A stretch of 64,000 nucleotides of DNA from assembly GCA_003216835.1 (NCBI GenBank), contig QCIF01000001.1:62001-126000 (forward strand), in the 5' to 3' direction. Under the pieces are notes generated by a model, which did not search any database, was not told the DNA's origin, and was given only the letters and a program-made list of their open reading frames with translations. The DNA is from Prochlorococcus sp. AG-402-K10. GTDB lineage: Bacteria > Cyanobacteriota > Cyanobacteriia > PCC-6307 > Cyanobiaceae. Positions 31,482 through 41,046 of this stretch are shown one piece after another. Numbering within the stretch: position 1 is the stretch's first letter; every line of letters begins with the position of its first letter. A program made the translations under genes and the position numbers.

Positions 31482-31751
31482 TTAAAACTTTTTTTTATCA
31501 AAAAATCCTTTATTTTCATCTCCCTCTGGATCAATAAAACTTGAGGGATCTAGTATCCATCTTTCTATTAATCTTTCTAATTTCTCCTGATCTCTTTGCT
31601 CTAAACTATTGCAATTCCTTAAGGCTTGGAGATAACCGTCGCTATATAATTTGAGATCTGATGGCGTATGGAAACGAGTAACCAAGTCTTGGCAACTATC
31701 GCAAATTGATTGAAAATGACGAATTGCTTTTGGATTTTCAAATGATGTCAT
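31482..31751 (-). CDS. conserved cyanobacterial small protein (DUF6761-like)
   Basis: An 89-aa soluble protein with a pattern common to cyanobacteria: FENPKAIRHFQSICDSCQDLVTRFHTPSD region, then LYSDGYLQALRNCNSL and LERLIERWILDPSSFI. I believe it belongs to a cyanobacteria-restricted uncharacterised family, but assign the family number with caution. No membrane segment or signal is seen. It is a single reverse gene, between grxD and the divergently read response regulator. Confidence 0.7.
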   Translation of the reverse strand: MTSFENPKAIRHFQSICDSCQDLVTRFHTPSDLKLYSDGYLQALRNCNSLEQRDQEKLERLIERWILDPSSFIDPEGDENKGFFDKKKF

Positions 31752-31841
31752 AATTCGATAAAATCTTATTTTTATTTAGCATTTGTTATACCTTATTAAG
31801 GATGATAAAAAATTGCCTGGCCCAACAGTAATTAAGTAAGA

Positions 31842-32579
31842 ATGCAATCAACTGAGCAAATCTTAGCTTCAACTCCTGGCAGTTCTCAATTGCCTTCTAG
31901 CTCTCAAACTCCTTCGAGAGTTCTTGTTGTTGAACCTCACCCCACACTAAGAACTGTATTAGTCCAAAGACTTCGTCAAGATGGTCATCTAGCTGCTGCG
32001 GTTGGATCCGCTGCAGAAGCAGTTGATTTATGCAGGGAACAGTCACCTGACTTACTGGTAAGTGCAGAGATCCTTGAACAAAATACGGCTATGAGGTTGG
32101 CTCATCAACTTGGATGTGCAGTTATTGTTCTAACTGCAAGATCCGGTGTTGAAGCATTAGTGAATTTGTTAGACGAAGGAGCGGATGATGTCCTTAGAAA
32201 ACCTTTTGGTCTAGAAGAGTTAGCAGCGAGATGCAGAACTCTCTTGAAAAGAGGGAGAATAGGGTTGCAAGAAAAAGTTGAAGTTGGCCCATTAGAAGTT
32301 CATCTACTTTTAAGACAAGTTACCCTCAGCGAAAAGCCCGTAGAATTAAGCCCAAGAGAGTTTGCATTACTTTGCGCTCTACTTATGCCTCCAGGTATGG
32401 TAAGGAGCCGTCAAGAGCTGTTAAGGATGGCATGGCCTCCATTCAGCGGAGGGCCAAGATCAGTAGATACTCAAGTGCTCACATTACGAAGAAAACTAGA
32501 GCAGGCAGGCTTGGGTGAAGGCGGAGGAATAACTACGGTAAGGCAACAAGGCTATAGATTTAGCATAGATAATATCTAG
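31842..32579 (+). CDS. OmpR-type response regulator with a degenerate receiver
   Basis: DNA-binding regulator with an N-terminal receiver domain (about residues 26-138) and a C-terminal winged helix (about 148-243; LSPREFALLCALL, RSVDTQVLTLRRKLE, TTVRQQGYRF). The receiver lacks the normal acidic pocket: the usual double Asp is E31-P32, and the phospho-accepting Asp is A75 in LLVSAEILE. The conserved Thr and Lys remain (LTARS, LRKPFG). It is therefore probably controlled without aspartate phosphorylation. No kinase gene is nearby. The GC content looks higher than in its neighbours. Confidence 0.88.
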   Translation: MQSTEQILASTPGSSQLPSSSQTPSRVLVVEPHPTLRTVLVQRLRQDGHLAAAVGSAAEAVDLCREQSPDLLVSAEILEQNTAMRLAHQLGCAVIVLTARSGVEALVNLLDEGADDVLRKPFGLEELAARCRTLLKRGRIGLQEKVEVGPLEVHLLLRQVTLSEKPVELSPREFALLCALLMPPGMVRSRQELLRMAWPPFSGGPRSVDTQVLTLRRKLEQAGLGEGGGITTVRQQGYRFSIDNI

Positions 32580-33082
32580 ATTAAGAAGGCAATAAGCTCA
32601 CCAACAATCATTAATAAAGAAAGTAATGTTAGCAACCTATATGTCCACAAAGGAGAAATATATGAAATACCTTCAACATTAAGCCCAGTTTTTTTAGAAA
32701 TTAAGAATAGAAATTCCTCGAAATTCTCCAACCTTTGAGGTAAAAGAAAATTTTCATCTTTATTAGTAACGAAGTAATATACCTTACTCCCCTGGCTAGT
32801 GGGCAAAGCTTTGATGAACTTTATATCTGTCCAACAAATTTCCCAATTTTTTTTTCCAAAGGTTTTAGAAAGGAAGCTAGATTTATATGTGATTTTCTGA
32901 TTACTAGTTTCTACATAATCATTTGTGATATTAACAATTGAAAATAGTCCCAAGACAAATAATATTAATGAAATTATTTTGAATTCTTCATTTGAAATGA
33001 ATGGCAGAGGGATTGTAAGTGCTAAATATAATGAAATCAATGAAGTTTTTACAACTAAAAGATTATTAAACTTTTCTATCAT
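32576..33082 (-). CDS. membrane protein of unknown function
   Basis: A 168-aa protein with two hydrophobic segments at the N-terminus (about residues 10-50), a soluble middle part (about 55-145, with KNWEICWTDIKFIKALPTSQ resembling bacterial PH-like domains) and one hydrophobic segment at the C-terminus. I do not recognise the family. It starts 15 bp after crtH on the same strand and overlaps the end of the convergent response-regulator gene by 4 bp. Confidence 0.65.
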   Translation of the reverse strand: MIEKFNNLLVVKTSLISLYLALTIPLPFISNEEFKIISLILFVLGLFSIVNITNDYVETSNQKITYKSSFLSKTFGKKNWEICWTDIKFIKALPTSQGSKVYYFVTNKDENFLLPQRLENFEEFLFLISKKTGLNVEGISYISPLWTYRLLTLLSLLMIVGELIAFLI

Positions 33083-33097
33083 CTTTTTTAAACTGGA

Positions 33098-34639
33098 CTA
33101 GTCCGGCAACTTAAATCTATTGATATTTAGTTTTGAGCCTATTTTATGAGCGCAAGCATAACCACTAAAAGCGACTGCATTTAGACCTTGACCAGGGAAA
33201 CATGAATCCCCTACGCAATAGAGGTTTTTAATATTGGTAGTATTAAATGGCATAGGAAGAAGACCAAGTAACTTTTTATTAGGAATTGGTCCATAGCTAC
33301 CTTGAAATCGTCCAAGAAACTTTCTATGAGTTTTAGGAGTCCCAACTTCTTTATGATCAATATTTTGGTCAAGATTAGGAATTATTTTAGAAATCTTTTC
33401 TATAAGAAATAAAAAATAATTTTCTTTCTTAAGAAGATATTCTTTCCTTGATAGGTTTTCCCATTCATTTATTGATGATGGAGTAAATGCATGGATAATA
33501 TGTTTGTCTTCTGGAGCTAAAGAGGCATCTAGCAAGGTAGGGATAGAAATAAAAATGACACCTTTTTCATTCTCTAATTCATCCCAATTCTCAACAATAA
33601 TATGATGACAATTAAAGTTTCTACTTATTAAGCTTTTTTCAACGCCAAGATGAATTGAGACAAAAGAAGGGGAAGGTTTATAAGTTTCGGACCACTTATA
33701 TTCACTTTTAGGTACATATTTTTTATCAATTAATCCTTTGTTATTATTAAGTCCAAAAGTATCCCATCTAGTTGAATTTGATACGATAATATTTGAGTAA
33801 ATTTCTTCTCCATTTGATAGCTTTACTCCTATTGCCTTTTCATTTTTTAAAAGTATTTCAGTCACATTTGCTTTATAACGAATCTTACTTCCTAAATCTT
33901 CAATTCCAGAAACTAACTTCTCTGCTATCTTTCCCACTCCACCTTTTGGATAATTTATACCTCCAGCATGTCTATCAGTAAAAACCATTCCTGCATTTAT
34001 CATAGGAGTTTTCAGAGCTGGCATTACTGACCAACAAAAACATTCAATATCAATAAATTTTAAAAGTTCTGTATCCTTAATAAACTTTCTTGCAACATCT
34101 CCTGCATTTATTGGCAACCATCTAGCTAAGCCTAAACAGGATAGTGGGGCTTTTAAGAAAACCTTAAAAAGATAGCTAGGATCTTCTATGGATAATAATG
34201 GCATAGAATCTAAACAATTAAAGACCTTTGCACAAGTTCCATAAAATTTCCTTATCCCTTCTTTTTCTTTAGGGAAACGATCTGATAATTTTCTAATAAA
34301 TTCTTCATATTCCCTATCAACAGAAATACTAAAATTGTTTGGCAAATGATACTCAAGTTGAACAGGGTCCGGAATAGTTTCACATTTCTCATTTACATCT
34401 TTTAGAGCACGAGTTAATAAATTTGTATATCCTTTTTCTCCAAAACCAAAGATCATTGATGCCCCAACATCAAATGTATAACCTTTTCTCTTAAAAGAAC
34501 CCCCACTCCCTCCAGGAATAATATATTTTTCCAAAACTAGAACTTTTGCTCCCTTAGCAGCTAATTGTGATGCTGTTACTAATCCTCCTATTCCAGAGCC
34601 AATAATAATTGCATCAAAATTTTCTTTATTAGATATCAT
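33098..34639 (-). CDS. crtH: prolycopene (carotenoid) isomerase CrtH
   Basis: FAD-dependent isomerase that turns poly-cis-lycopene to all-trans-lycopene in the oxygenic-phototroph carotenoid pathway. The Rossmann motif IIIGSGIGGLVTASQL is at about residues 11-26, followed by EKYIIPGGSGGSF; the C-terminal GDSCFPGQGLNAVAFSG is a hallmark of the CrtISO/phytoene desaturase family. The length of 513 aa fits CrtH. It follows trmFO by 32 bp, same strand. Confidence 0.93.
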   Translation of the reverse strand: MISNKENFDAIIIGSGIGGLVTASQLAAKGAKVLVLEKYIIPGGSGGSFKRKGYTFDVGASMIFGFGEKGYTNLLTRALKDVNEKCETIPDPVQLEYHLPNNFSISVDREYEEFIRKLSDRFPKEKEGIRKFYGTCAKVFNCLDSMPLLSIEDPSYLFKVFLKAPLSCLGLARWLPINAGDVARKFIKDTELLKFIDIECFCWSVMPALKTPMINAGMVFTDRHAGGINYPKGGVGKIAEKLVSGIEDLGSKIRYKANVTEILLKNEKAIGVKLSNGEEIYSNIIVSNSTRWDTFGLNNNKGLIDKKYVPKSEYKWSETYKPSPSFVSIHLGVEKSLISRNFNCHHIIVENWDELENEKGVIFISIPTLLDASLAPEDKHIIHAFTPSSINEWENLSRKEYLLKKENYFLFLIEKISKIIPNLDQNIDHKEVGTPKTHRKFLGRFQGSYGPIPNKKLLGLLPMPFNTTNIKNLYCVGDSCFPGQGLNAVAFSGYACAHKIGSKLNINRFKLPD

Positions 34640-34671
34640 TTTAAATCTTTAAATAATTCATTTTAATTAAT

Positions 34672-36075
34672 CTAAACAGATAAATGAACTTTTTTAAAAG
34701 ATTTATCCAATACTTTTTTAAACTCATGTAATACCTCAAGAGATCTCTCTTGATAAGCTTTGTATCTTAATTTTTTCTCTTTTATTTTATTATTTAATTC
34801 TGGTACCAAGCCAAATGAAGCCGGCATTGGTTGAAACTTATTTTTCTTCTGATTTGACATCATTTCATTCTTATTACTAATGAAGTTCATTAAAGAACCA
34901 ATAATTGATTCGTTAGGGAAAGTTACTGGACTTTTATTTTTTGCTAATAAGGAAGCATTTATTCCTGCCAACAAACCTCCTGCAGCGGCTGCAGCATAGC
35001 CCTCGGTACCTGTTATTTGGCCAGCCGCTAGAAGAGTTTCTCTTTTCAAGAATTGAAGTGTTGGCAAAAGTAATTTAGGGGATTCTAAAAAAGTATTTCT
35101 ATGCATTACTCCAAAACGTACGAAATCAGCTTTTTCTAAACCCGGAATCATTCTAAATATTCTTTTTTGTTCTGACCATTTGAGATTAGTTTGAAAACCA
35201 ACCATATTTAGTAATTTCCCTTCAATATCTTCTTTTCTTAATTGAACAATTGCATGTGGCCTTTTTTTTAATCTATTTTCTCTATCAAATAAATCTCCCC
35301 ATTCTGGATTCCACAAACCAATTGATTTCAGAGGACCATATCTCATTGTATCAATACCTCTTCTAGCTATCTCTTCAATGGGTAAGCAAGCTTCGAAAAA
35401 ATTTGCAGATTCTTTTTCAAAATCTTTTAAGTTAGCTTGCTCTCCTTCAATCAGTTGGGTCCTAAAATTCAAGTAATCTTTTTTATTCATAGGGCAATTA
35501 AAGTATGCCGGATCGCCTTTATCGTATCTACTTGCCTTAAAAGCAATATCAAAGTTTATTGAGTCACCATAAATAATTGGACTTGCCGCATCAAAAAAAT
35601 GGCACGAATCAATACCAGTAAATTTTCTTATTTGAACAGCAAGTTCGTTTGAAGTTAGTGGACCTGTGGCAATTATGCTAATTGTTTCTTTATTTGGAAG
35701 ATCTAATTGTTCAATTCTCTTTATTTCAATTAGAGGATGAGCTGATAAAGTCTCTGTCAGGAAATTACTGAATTTAGATCTATCTACAGCCAAAGCACCC
35801 CCAGCAGGAACTGAAAATTGATCAGCAGTTTTAATAATCAAAGAATTAAAAGTTCTTAACTCTTCTTGCAACAGTCCTGAGGCTCTATCTGGACTTAAAG
35901 CTCCAAAACTATTACTGCACACCAATTCTCCAAATTCTCCAGTGTGATGTGCTGGAGTTGACAAGGAGGGTCGCATTTCAATTAATTTAACTGATATCCC
36001 AGCATTAGCTATTTGCCATGCAGCTTCGCTACCTGCAAGGCCAGCTCCAATTACAATTACCTCTTTGTCAAACAA
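34672..36075 (-). CDS. trmFO: methylenetetrahydrofolate-tRNA-(uracil-5-)-methyltransferase TrmFO
   Basis: Folate- and FAD-dependent enzyme that makes ribothymidine at position 54 of tRNAs. It begins [16 protein letters not shown] (residues 8-23, FAD-binding) and has the family segments [30 protein letters not shown] and a C-terminal [11 protein letters not shown]. The length of 467 aa is normal. It is the first gene of the trmFO-crtH-membrane protein run. Confidence 0.95.
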   Translation of the reverse strand: MFDKEVIVIGAGLAGSEAAWQIANAGISVKLIEMRPSLSTPAHHTGEFGELVCSNSFGALSPDRASGLLQEELRTFNSLIIKTADQFSVPAGGALAVDRSKFSNFLTETLSAHPLIEIKRIEQLDLPNKETISIIATGPLTSNELAVQIRKFTGIDSCHFFDAASPIIYGDSINFDIAFKASRYDKGDPAYFNCPMNKKDYLNFRTQLIEGEQANLKDFEKESANFFEACLPIEEIARRGIDTMRYGPLKSIGLWNPEWGDLFDRENRLKKRPHAIVQLRKEDIEGKLLNMVGFQTNLKWSEQKRIFRMIPGLEKADFVRFGVMHRNTFLESPKLLLPTLQFLKRETLLAAGQITGTEGYAAAAAGGLLAGINASLLAKNKSPVTFPNESIIGSLMNFISNKNEMMSNQKKNKFQPMPASFGLVPELNNKIKEKKLRYKAYQERSLEVLHEFKKVLDKSFKKVHLSV

Positions 36076-36104
36076 TTAAATAATTAAATTATTATTTAAT
36101 TTTT

Positions 36105-36203
36105 TTATTTAAGTCCAGCCCTTTTATTTACATCAAGCCCAATGAAAAGCGCCCATATAGCAGCAGCGAATATTGGTAATAAAACAATAGAGAGTCTTAA
36201 CAT
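36105..36203 (-). CDS. psbY: candidate photosystem II small subunit PsbY
   Basis: A 32-aa single-membrane-span protein starting MLRLSIVLLPIFAAAIWALF. The N-terminal pattern of basic residue, aliphatic run, LLP and AAxWALF looks like PsbY (Ycf32), a peripheral small PSII subunit, though it is shorter than the usual 36-40 aa. It lies upstream of trmFO, same strand. A one-helix protein this short offers little for proof, so the call rests on the motif and the organism. Confidence 0.55.
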   Translation of the reverse strand: MLRLSIVLLPIFAAAIWALFIGLDVNKRAGLK

Positions 36204-36381
36204 TTTTTTTAAATAGTGTTATTTAATAAATATATTACCTTTTAACTGCAAATAAAGAGAGAATTTTTAATTTTTTATTTCATAAGTTAAGAATTGTATT
36301 TCAATTGTTCAAGTTAGGATAATAAGTTGTTTTTTTTACCTTAAAAAGGGATAATTTTTAATGTACTCAATTTTACGAAAT

Positions 36382-36453
36382 GGGTCGCTAGCTCAGCGGT
36401 AGAGCATCCGGCTTTTAACCGGCTGGTCCTGAGTTCGAATCTCAGGCGACCCA
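36382..36453 (+). tRNA. tRNA-Lys (UUU)
   Basis: A complete 72-nt cloverleaf: acceptor stem GGGTCGC paired with GCGACCC, D arm GCTC/GAGC, anticodon loop CTTTTAA giving anticodon UUU, T arm CTGAG-TTCGAAT-CTCAG and discriminator A. CCA is not encoded in the tRNA end. No repeats of its 3' end were noticed downstream, so it does not appear to be used as an integration site in this window. Confidence 0.95.
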
Positions 36454-36938
36454 CATTTAAATAAATTGAGTTCATTATTAGAAATTAATTAAAAATAATA
36501 AGCTAAAGATACAGTCAATTAAAATCTTATTTAATAATGCGAACTGAAATTTTTTGATTATCTTTCCAGAATGCAGAAGATAATTTTTTACGACAAATCA
36601 ATTTTGCAAATATTAAAACAAAGCAAATTTATATAGTTTTTATCAAGTTTATTTATAAAAAGAAAAGAGATAATCGGTCAATAATCCGCTTAAAATTTGG
36701 AGATAAAGTTACAGCATTGAATTGAATATCAAAGTAGCACTAACAAATGAAGAATTAATTGAATTACATTCATAAAAAAGATTACTAAAAAGAGAATAAA
36801 TAAACATATTTGTGTCATATCTGTTAAAAAATTAGCTAAATAAAGATAAAAGCCTGAAATTTAATAAAGAACTTTAAAATACTTCACAAAGCTTCATAAA
36901 ACCTGTTACAATCATTTACATAGTTTATTTCTCTTATT
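36454..36938. other. gene-poor spacer after tRNA-Lys
   Basis: About 485 bp of very AT-rich sequence between tRNA-Lys and the hli gene. I see no ORF with coding character, no strong terminator and no tRNA-like repeat. It begins the low-density part of the chromosome that leads to the island. Confidence 0.5.
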
Positions 36939-37046
36939 ATGACTCCTGAAGCAGAACGTTTTAATGGTTGGGCGGCAATGTTAGGTTTCGTTGCAGCTGT
37001 TGGCTCATATGTCACTACTGGACAAATTATTCCCGGTTGGTTCTAA
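36939..37046 (+). CDS. hli: high-light-inducible protein (Hlip), short form
   Basis: A 35-aa one-helix protein of the light-harvesting-like family, thought to bind chlorophyll and protect photosystems in the thylakoid under stress. The sequence MTPEAERFNGWAAMLGF followed by VAAVGSYVTTGQIIPGWF has the family ExxNGxxAMxGF chlorophyll-binding pattern with R7-F8-N9-G10 and the usual TGQIIPG end. It is shorter than the typical Prochlorococcus Hlip of 40-70 aa, but all key residues are present. Confidence 0.88.
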   Translation: MTPEAERFNGWAAMLGFVAAVGSYVTTGQIIPGWF

Positions 37047-37127
37047 GTATTTATCACTGAAAATACTGAAAGCGGTGGTTTAAAATATATATAGTTTTGA
37101 CCCACCGAAACAAAATTAATAGCAATT

Positions 37128-37239
37128 ACAAAGGTCCTCCTGAGGATTTGGCAAAGCAAATGTTCGCTAGGTCATGATAGTAATAATTGCTTTAAGTACT
37201 GCGTATATATCAACTGGTAAAACAATTCCTGGATCTTAA
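37128..37239 (+). pseudogene. possible remnant of a second hli gene
   Basis: Just downstream of the hli gene, an ATG at 37174 opens a 21-aa ORF ending STAYISTGKTIPGS, which resembles the end of Hlip proteins (SYVTTGQIIPGWF). The matching N-terminal half is not in frame: the bases before it read EDLAKQMFARS and then stop. I take this as a decayed hli copy. It could also be a chance match, since only about 13 residues are compared. Confidence 0.3.
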
Positions 37240-37420
37240 AAAAAAAGATTATTGATTTATTTCTTATATAAAAAATATAAACTTTTTATTTATTTAAGTA
37301 ATTATCAATTCTTTTTTTTTTACAAGAGTACGAATCTAATTATTAGAAACAATATACAATAAAAAAATCAATCATAATGTTTTTTTATTGTATATTTATG
37401 CATTTCTAGATTTATTATAT

Positions 37421-37579
37421 TTAATTAATGGAATAAAAACTCTTTTTTATTCGAGATGAATCTTTATCAAGGGTATCTAAGCATGTTGAACATAACAAAT
37501 GTCCTTTTTTTATCCAAAATGTTTTAGTTGATCTTTCTATATCCTTTTTACAAATTAGACATTTAAATATTGGAGTCAT
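37421..37579 (-). CDS. small zinc-ribbon-like protein
   Basis: A 52-aa ORF too short for usual tracks. It starts MTPIFKCLICKKDIERS and has a second pair in LLCSTCLDTL, giving CxxC-x(19-20)-CxxC, a plausible zinc ribbon. The rest is basic. I do not recognise it. There is no clear neighbour on the same strand, so it would be a single gene. Confidence 0.5.
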   Translation of the reverse strand: MTPIFKCLICKKDIERSTKTFWIKKGHLLCSTCLDTLDKDSSRIKKSFYSIN

Positions 37580-37880
37580 TTGGATAATTAGATTAAAGAA
37601 TTATTTTACTAATAATTTATATAATTATTTTTACTGTGCATTACCAAACTTTAAAAATAAATTCAAAAAATATAGATTAAGTTTATAAATAATAAAGTTT
37701 TAAGAAAGTAATTACATAAGTAGAAAATTATCTATCAAATTACGAGATAAAGGTTCTTCCAGGTAGGGTAATATTAGAAACAAAAAATAATTCAAAAAAA
37801 AAAAAGAGACCTACCTATAGGCAGGTCTTATAAAAGTGTGTAAGATTTTCTAAACTAAATTTAGAGAAAGCGATTAAATC
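37580..37880. other. spacer with porin terminator
   Basis: About 300 bp of AT-rich sequence. The only structure I see is the inverted repeat at 37807-37829, described separately as the terminator of the porin gene that ends at 37881. Confidence 0.5.
37807..37829 (-). terminator. Rho-independent terminator of the first porin
   Basis: Read on the minus strand, a GC-rich stem (AAGACCTGCC with a short loop and GGTAGGTCTC) is followed by a run of T (the A-run at 37795-37806 on the plus strand). It lies about 50 bp after the porin stop. The second porin has a nearly identical terminator, which suggests the pair arose by duplication. Confidence 0.8.
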
Positions 37881-39131
37881 TTAGAATTTAAATGTTGCCT
37901 CTAAACCTACTGCTGTTCTGTCTATCCAAGTAGTACCAGCATCATCAGGCATTGCGAAAGCGAAGCCTCCGGTTACTTCCATAGAATCGTTTACATCGTA
38001 TGTGTAATAGATTTCTGCAAATTCTCCAAGAGGATCAGCGTTACCATTAGAAGCCCAGAATTCTGAAGACTTAATTGCTGCAGATAAGACACCGTTACCA
38101 GTTTGATGGTCAACTCCGAGGTGGAGTTCATTAATGTCTTGAGTACCTGTTCCTGTAACGGTTATATCAATAGTTCCATATGTGGCACTAAATGTTGTTG
38201 TACCATCATTAGGTGTCCAGTAACCTCCAAGGGTAAAAGTGTTAGCTTCGATTTCAGACCATCCTGTACCTGTACAAGTATTTAAGCCTGTATAAAAGGT
38301 ACAAGCCTCATCTGCATCAACATAGACAAGACCTAATCCATAATTTTCTGCGTCATAACCAGCTGATACAGTTAGTACATCATTTCCCTCTTTTGTAAGA
38401 AAACCACTACTAGAGCTTCCACTTAGACCAATAATACTTGCTGAAGCATTCCAGCCATTATCCCAAGTACGAGCAACCGCTACTCCAGTTCCAGTAACAC
38501 CCATATCCCAAGAGAAATTTGCACTTGTCATACCACCGGCCTGACCTGCCATCACGAACCTATCAGAGTACTTAGAAGTACTAGTTGGCATGAAATCATC
38601 ATTATCTAATTTAGGTCCAAAAGCTAATTCATACTCTCCTAAAGGCATCGCATAATACAAAGAGTCAACAGTTAATGTATCTCCTTGAGCATTAGAGTTA
38701 TCTGTAACAAAATCAACTGTGCCAAATACACCGTTTCCAGCTTCAATTCCGACATAAAGATTATCCTCTCCTGTAAAAGAAGTGTTCAAATCAAGATCGT
38801 AAGCGTAAGTAGATGTAAGTGCTTCAGTAGTACCAGAATTCTCAGTAGAACCAATTTGGAAATGAGCTGAACCGCTTAATGTTGTTGTTTCTGAGAATGA
38901 ACCATCATGGCTGTGTCTATTACCTAGTCCTTCTCCACCAGCGATTAAAGTACCTTCAATTGATTCTTCATCATTATCAAAAGAATTAGCAAATTCAATA
39001 CTATCTACATCAGAGTAGTTTGAAACGTCATTGAGATTTATCTCAGTTGCATTAGCAGCTAAAGGAGCTAACAAGCCTAATGCAGTAGGCGCTAAAAGCA
39101 AGCTTTTAAAAAGCTTCATAAAATTCCTCAC
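37881..39131 (-). CDS. outer-membrane porin, first of a tandem pair
   Basis: A 416-aa exported beta-barrel protein. The signal peptide is MRNFMKLFKSLLLAPTALGL... ending LAANA; the mature part is rich in alternating polar/aromatic strands and Gly/Thr/Asn, and the chain ends in Phe (EATFKF), the usual signal for Bam-dependent outer-membrane insertion. Unlike larger cyanobacterial Som porins, no SLH domain is seen. It is similar to the neighbouring 390-aa protein in the signal peptide, the FSETTT segment, LDLNTSFTGEDNL and STKEGND-like segments. Prochlorococcus has such porin pairs among its most abundant proteins. Confidence 0.8.
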   Translation of the reverse strand: MRNFMKLFKSLLLAPTALGLLAPLAANATEINLNDVSNYSDVDSIEFANSFDNDEESIEGTLIAGGEGLGNRHSHDGSFSETTTLSGSAHFQIGSTENSGTTEALTSTYAYDLDLNTSFTGEDNLYVGIEAGNGVFGTVDFVTDNSNAQGDTLTVDSLYYAMPLGEYELAFGPKLDNDDFMPTSTSKYSDRFVMAGQAGGMTSANFSWDMGVTGTGVAVARTWDNGWNASASIIGLSGSSSSGFLTKEGNDVLTVSAGYDAENYGLGLVYVDADEACTFYTGLNTCTGTGWSEIEANTFTLGGYWTPNDGTTTFSATYGTIDITVTGTGTQDINELHLGVDHQTGNGVLSAAIKSSEFWASNGNADPLGEFAEIYYTYDVNDSMEVTGGFAFAMPDDAGTTWIDRTAVGLEATFKF

Positions 39132-39223
39132 ACAGAATATTCATATTAATAATAACAAAAAACTTAAATAAAGTAAGTTTTGACTGGACAAATCATGCAC
39201 AGGCACATATTCAGAAAAAAAAA

Positions 39224-39245
39224 AGACCTACCAATAGGTAGGTCT
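39224..39245 (-). terminator. Rho-independent terminator of the second porin
   Basis: Perfect 9-10 bp inverted repeat (AGACCTACC, loop of 4, GGTAGGTCT), with A-runs on the plus strand at 39215-39223, so the T-run is on the minus strand; a shorter T-run lies on the other side too. It is about 42 bp after the porin stop and upstream of the first porin. Confidence 0.8.
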
Positions 39246-39286
39246 TTTTAACGTGTGTAAGATATTTCTAAATTAAATTAATAAAA

Positions 39287-40459
39287 TTAGAAGCTGAATG
39301 AAGTCTTAACTAAGATACCTGTTTGGTCAGCAGCAGTGCCAGCCATTTCTTTGGTGTATATGACAGGAGTAATTGTCATACCGTCGTTAACAGGGTAGTT
39401 GTAGAAAACTTCATACATAGCAGTTTCTTCTTCGCCATCTGTGATAGCACCTGTACTACCTAATGCAACACCAAGTGTTCCTGGACCAACTTCATCCCAC
39501 TGAAGACCAACAAAATATTGTGTTGAATCTTTAGCTGTTGTTGGATCACCCCATTCATAACCAAAACTTATTGAAGGTGCAGAACCACTTGATTCTGGAG
39601 TCCAGTAAGCGTTAAGTCCCATGAATGTAGTGTCATCAGTTCCTTCAACGCTTGCATAAGTTAAAGATGCACCGTAAGTTTCGTCGGTATATGTAAGCTG
39701 AGCACCGTAAGAATCATTTCCTTCTTTAGTAGATAAACCGCTAGTAGAAGAACCGTTTCCTGTATAACCAAGAGCAGCAGTAAATCCATTACCGATGTCA
39801 AAGCTTGCACCAGCAGCAGTTCCAGCGCCTGCGTCTAGGGCTGAAGAAGCAAGTCCACAGTCATCCATTGTGTCTGTAGGTGAGCCGTACACACAAGCTG
39901 TATTGTAAAGAGAACTACCATCTACGCTGTCACCAACGAAGAGAGTTGTCTTGTCACCAACAGGGAAAGTATAAGAAATACCGTCAACAATAAGGCCGTC
40001 GCCATTATCATTAAGATCTAACTCATCAAAAGTCAGAAATGTTGTGGTAGAAGTAGATCCGGCATTACCAGCATCAATAGATACGTCTAATGAATCTTCA
40101 CCAGTAAAACTTGAGTTTAGATCCATTTGGAAACTATATGCAGCTGAAAGCTGCTCTTCGCCGTGTCTATTCTCCATAGAACCGATTACGAAGTCTGCAT
40201 TAAATGATGCAGTTGTTGTTTCTGAGAAAGAACCAGCTTCAAAATTATTGATTCTTGTTTCTAAGCCATCTACACGGCTATTAGTAATAGCAAGCTGTTC
40301 AGAATTGAATTCGCTGATGCTCTTAACTTCTTTTGATGAAGAATAGTCAGTAAAGTCAGCGATGTTAAGCTCATTAGCTGTTGCAGACATAGGAGCAAGA
40401 AGTCCTAATGCAGCAGGAGCTACAAGCAAGCTTTTAAAAAGCTTCATAAATTTCCTCAC
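39287..40459 (-). CDS. outer-membrane porin, second of a tandem pair
   Basis: A 390-aa paralogue of the adjacent porin, with a nearly identical signal peptide (MRKFMKLFKSLLVAPAALGL, cleavage after about residue 28). After a short coiled stretch (LAITNSRVDGLETRINNFE, residues 55-73) that may help trimer formation, the barrel region starts at FSETTT and ends with the aromatic terminus VKTSFSF. Each porin has its own terminator, so they can be expressed separately. The solutes passed are unknown. Confidence 0.8.
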   Translation of the reverse strand: MRKFMKLFKSLLVAPAALGLLAPMSATANELNIADFTDYSSSKEVKSISEFNSEQLAITNSRVDGLETRINNFEAGSFSETTTASFNADFVIGSMENRHGEEQLSAAYSFQMDLNSSFTGEDSLDVSIDAGNAGSTSTTTFLTFDELDLNDNGDGLIVDGISYTFPVGDKTTLFVGDSVDGSSLYNTACVYGSPTDTMDDCGLASSALDAGAGTAAGASFDIGNGFTAALGYTGNGSSTSGLSTKEGNDSYGAQLTYTDETYGASLTYASVEGTDDTTFMGLNAYWTPESSGSAPSISFGYEWGDPTTAKDSTQYFVGLQWDEVGPGTLGVALGSTGAITDGEEETAMYEVFYNYPVNDGMTITPVIYTKEMAGTAADQTGILVKTSFSF

Positions 40460-40646
40460 ACGAAATTATAAGTACACCCTTAATATAGTGTATTTACCAA
40501 CACTAAATCAAGTATAAATTGCTACTTTTTTATTTTTTGTGCCAGTTTTATATCCTGTACAATTAAAATTCTCAATATATAATGAGATGAATAACTTCTG
40601 TATTATTGATTAGTAATTTATCATTTTAAAAATTTTTTTATTAAGA

Positions 40647-40814
40647 TCAATCTAGCTTTTTAGCAATTTTAAAGGATACCTCCTTAGTCTTATATTTCTT
40701 TCGTTTATTACCTCCTATAGTGTCCACATACCATCCAGAGGCTAATCTAGTATCAATTTCTTCGTAACTTTCATTACGATTCAATTTTTTCAGAGATTTC
40801 TTTTTATAGTCCAT
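40647..40814 (-). CDS. small basic protein of unknown function
   Basis: A 55-aa ORF starting MDYKKKSLKKLNRNESYEEI and containing SGWYVDTIGGNKRKKYKTKEVSFKI. It is Lys-rich, with no membrane segment. I do not recognise it, but similarly charged, SGWYVDT-like small proteins are common in Prochlorococcus. It has a full ATG start and normal codon use. Confidence 0.5.
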   Translation of the reverse strand: MDYKKKSLKKLNRNESYEEIDTRLASGWYVDTIGGNKRKKYKTKEVSFKIAKKLD

Positions 40815-41046
40815 TTTTATTTATTAGGATGAAAACCCTTTTTATGAATATAGCATTAAAAAAAAAATCAACTCAATATATATAAAATTAAAAATTTATA
40901 GAAATTAATCTTAAATTCAAAATAATAAAGTTTAAATTTTCTTCAATTCTTTAGAAAAAAGAAAAATAAGCAAGTTTTAACCTCAACAAAAAAAATTATT
41001 AGTTATATTTTTTGAAAATTAATTAACCTGAGGAGCACAAGGTAAA

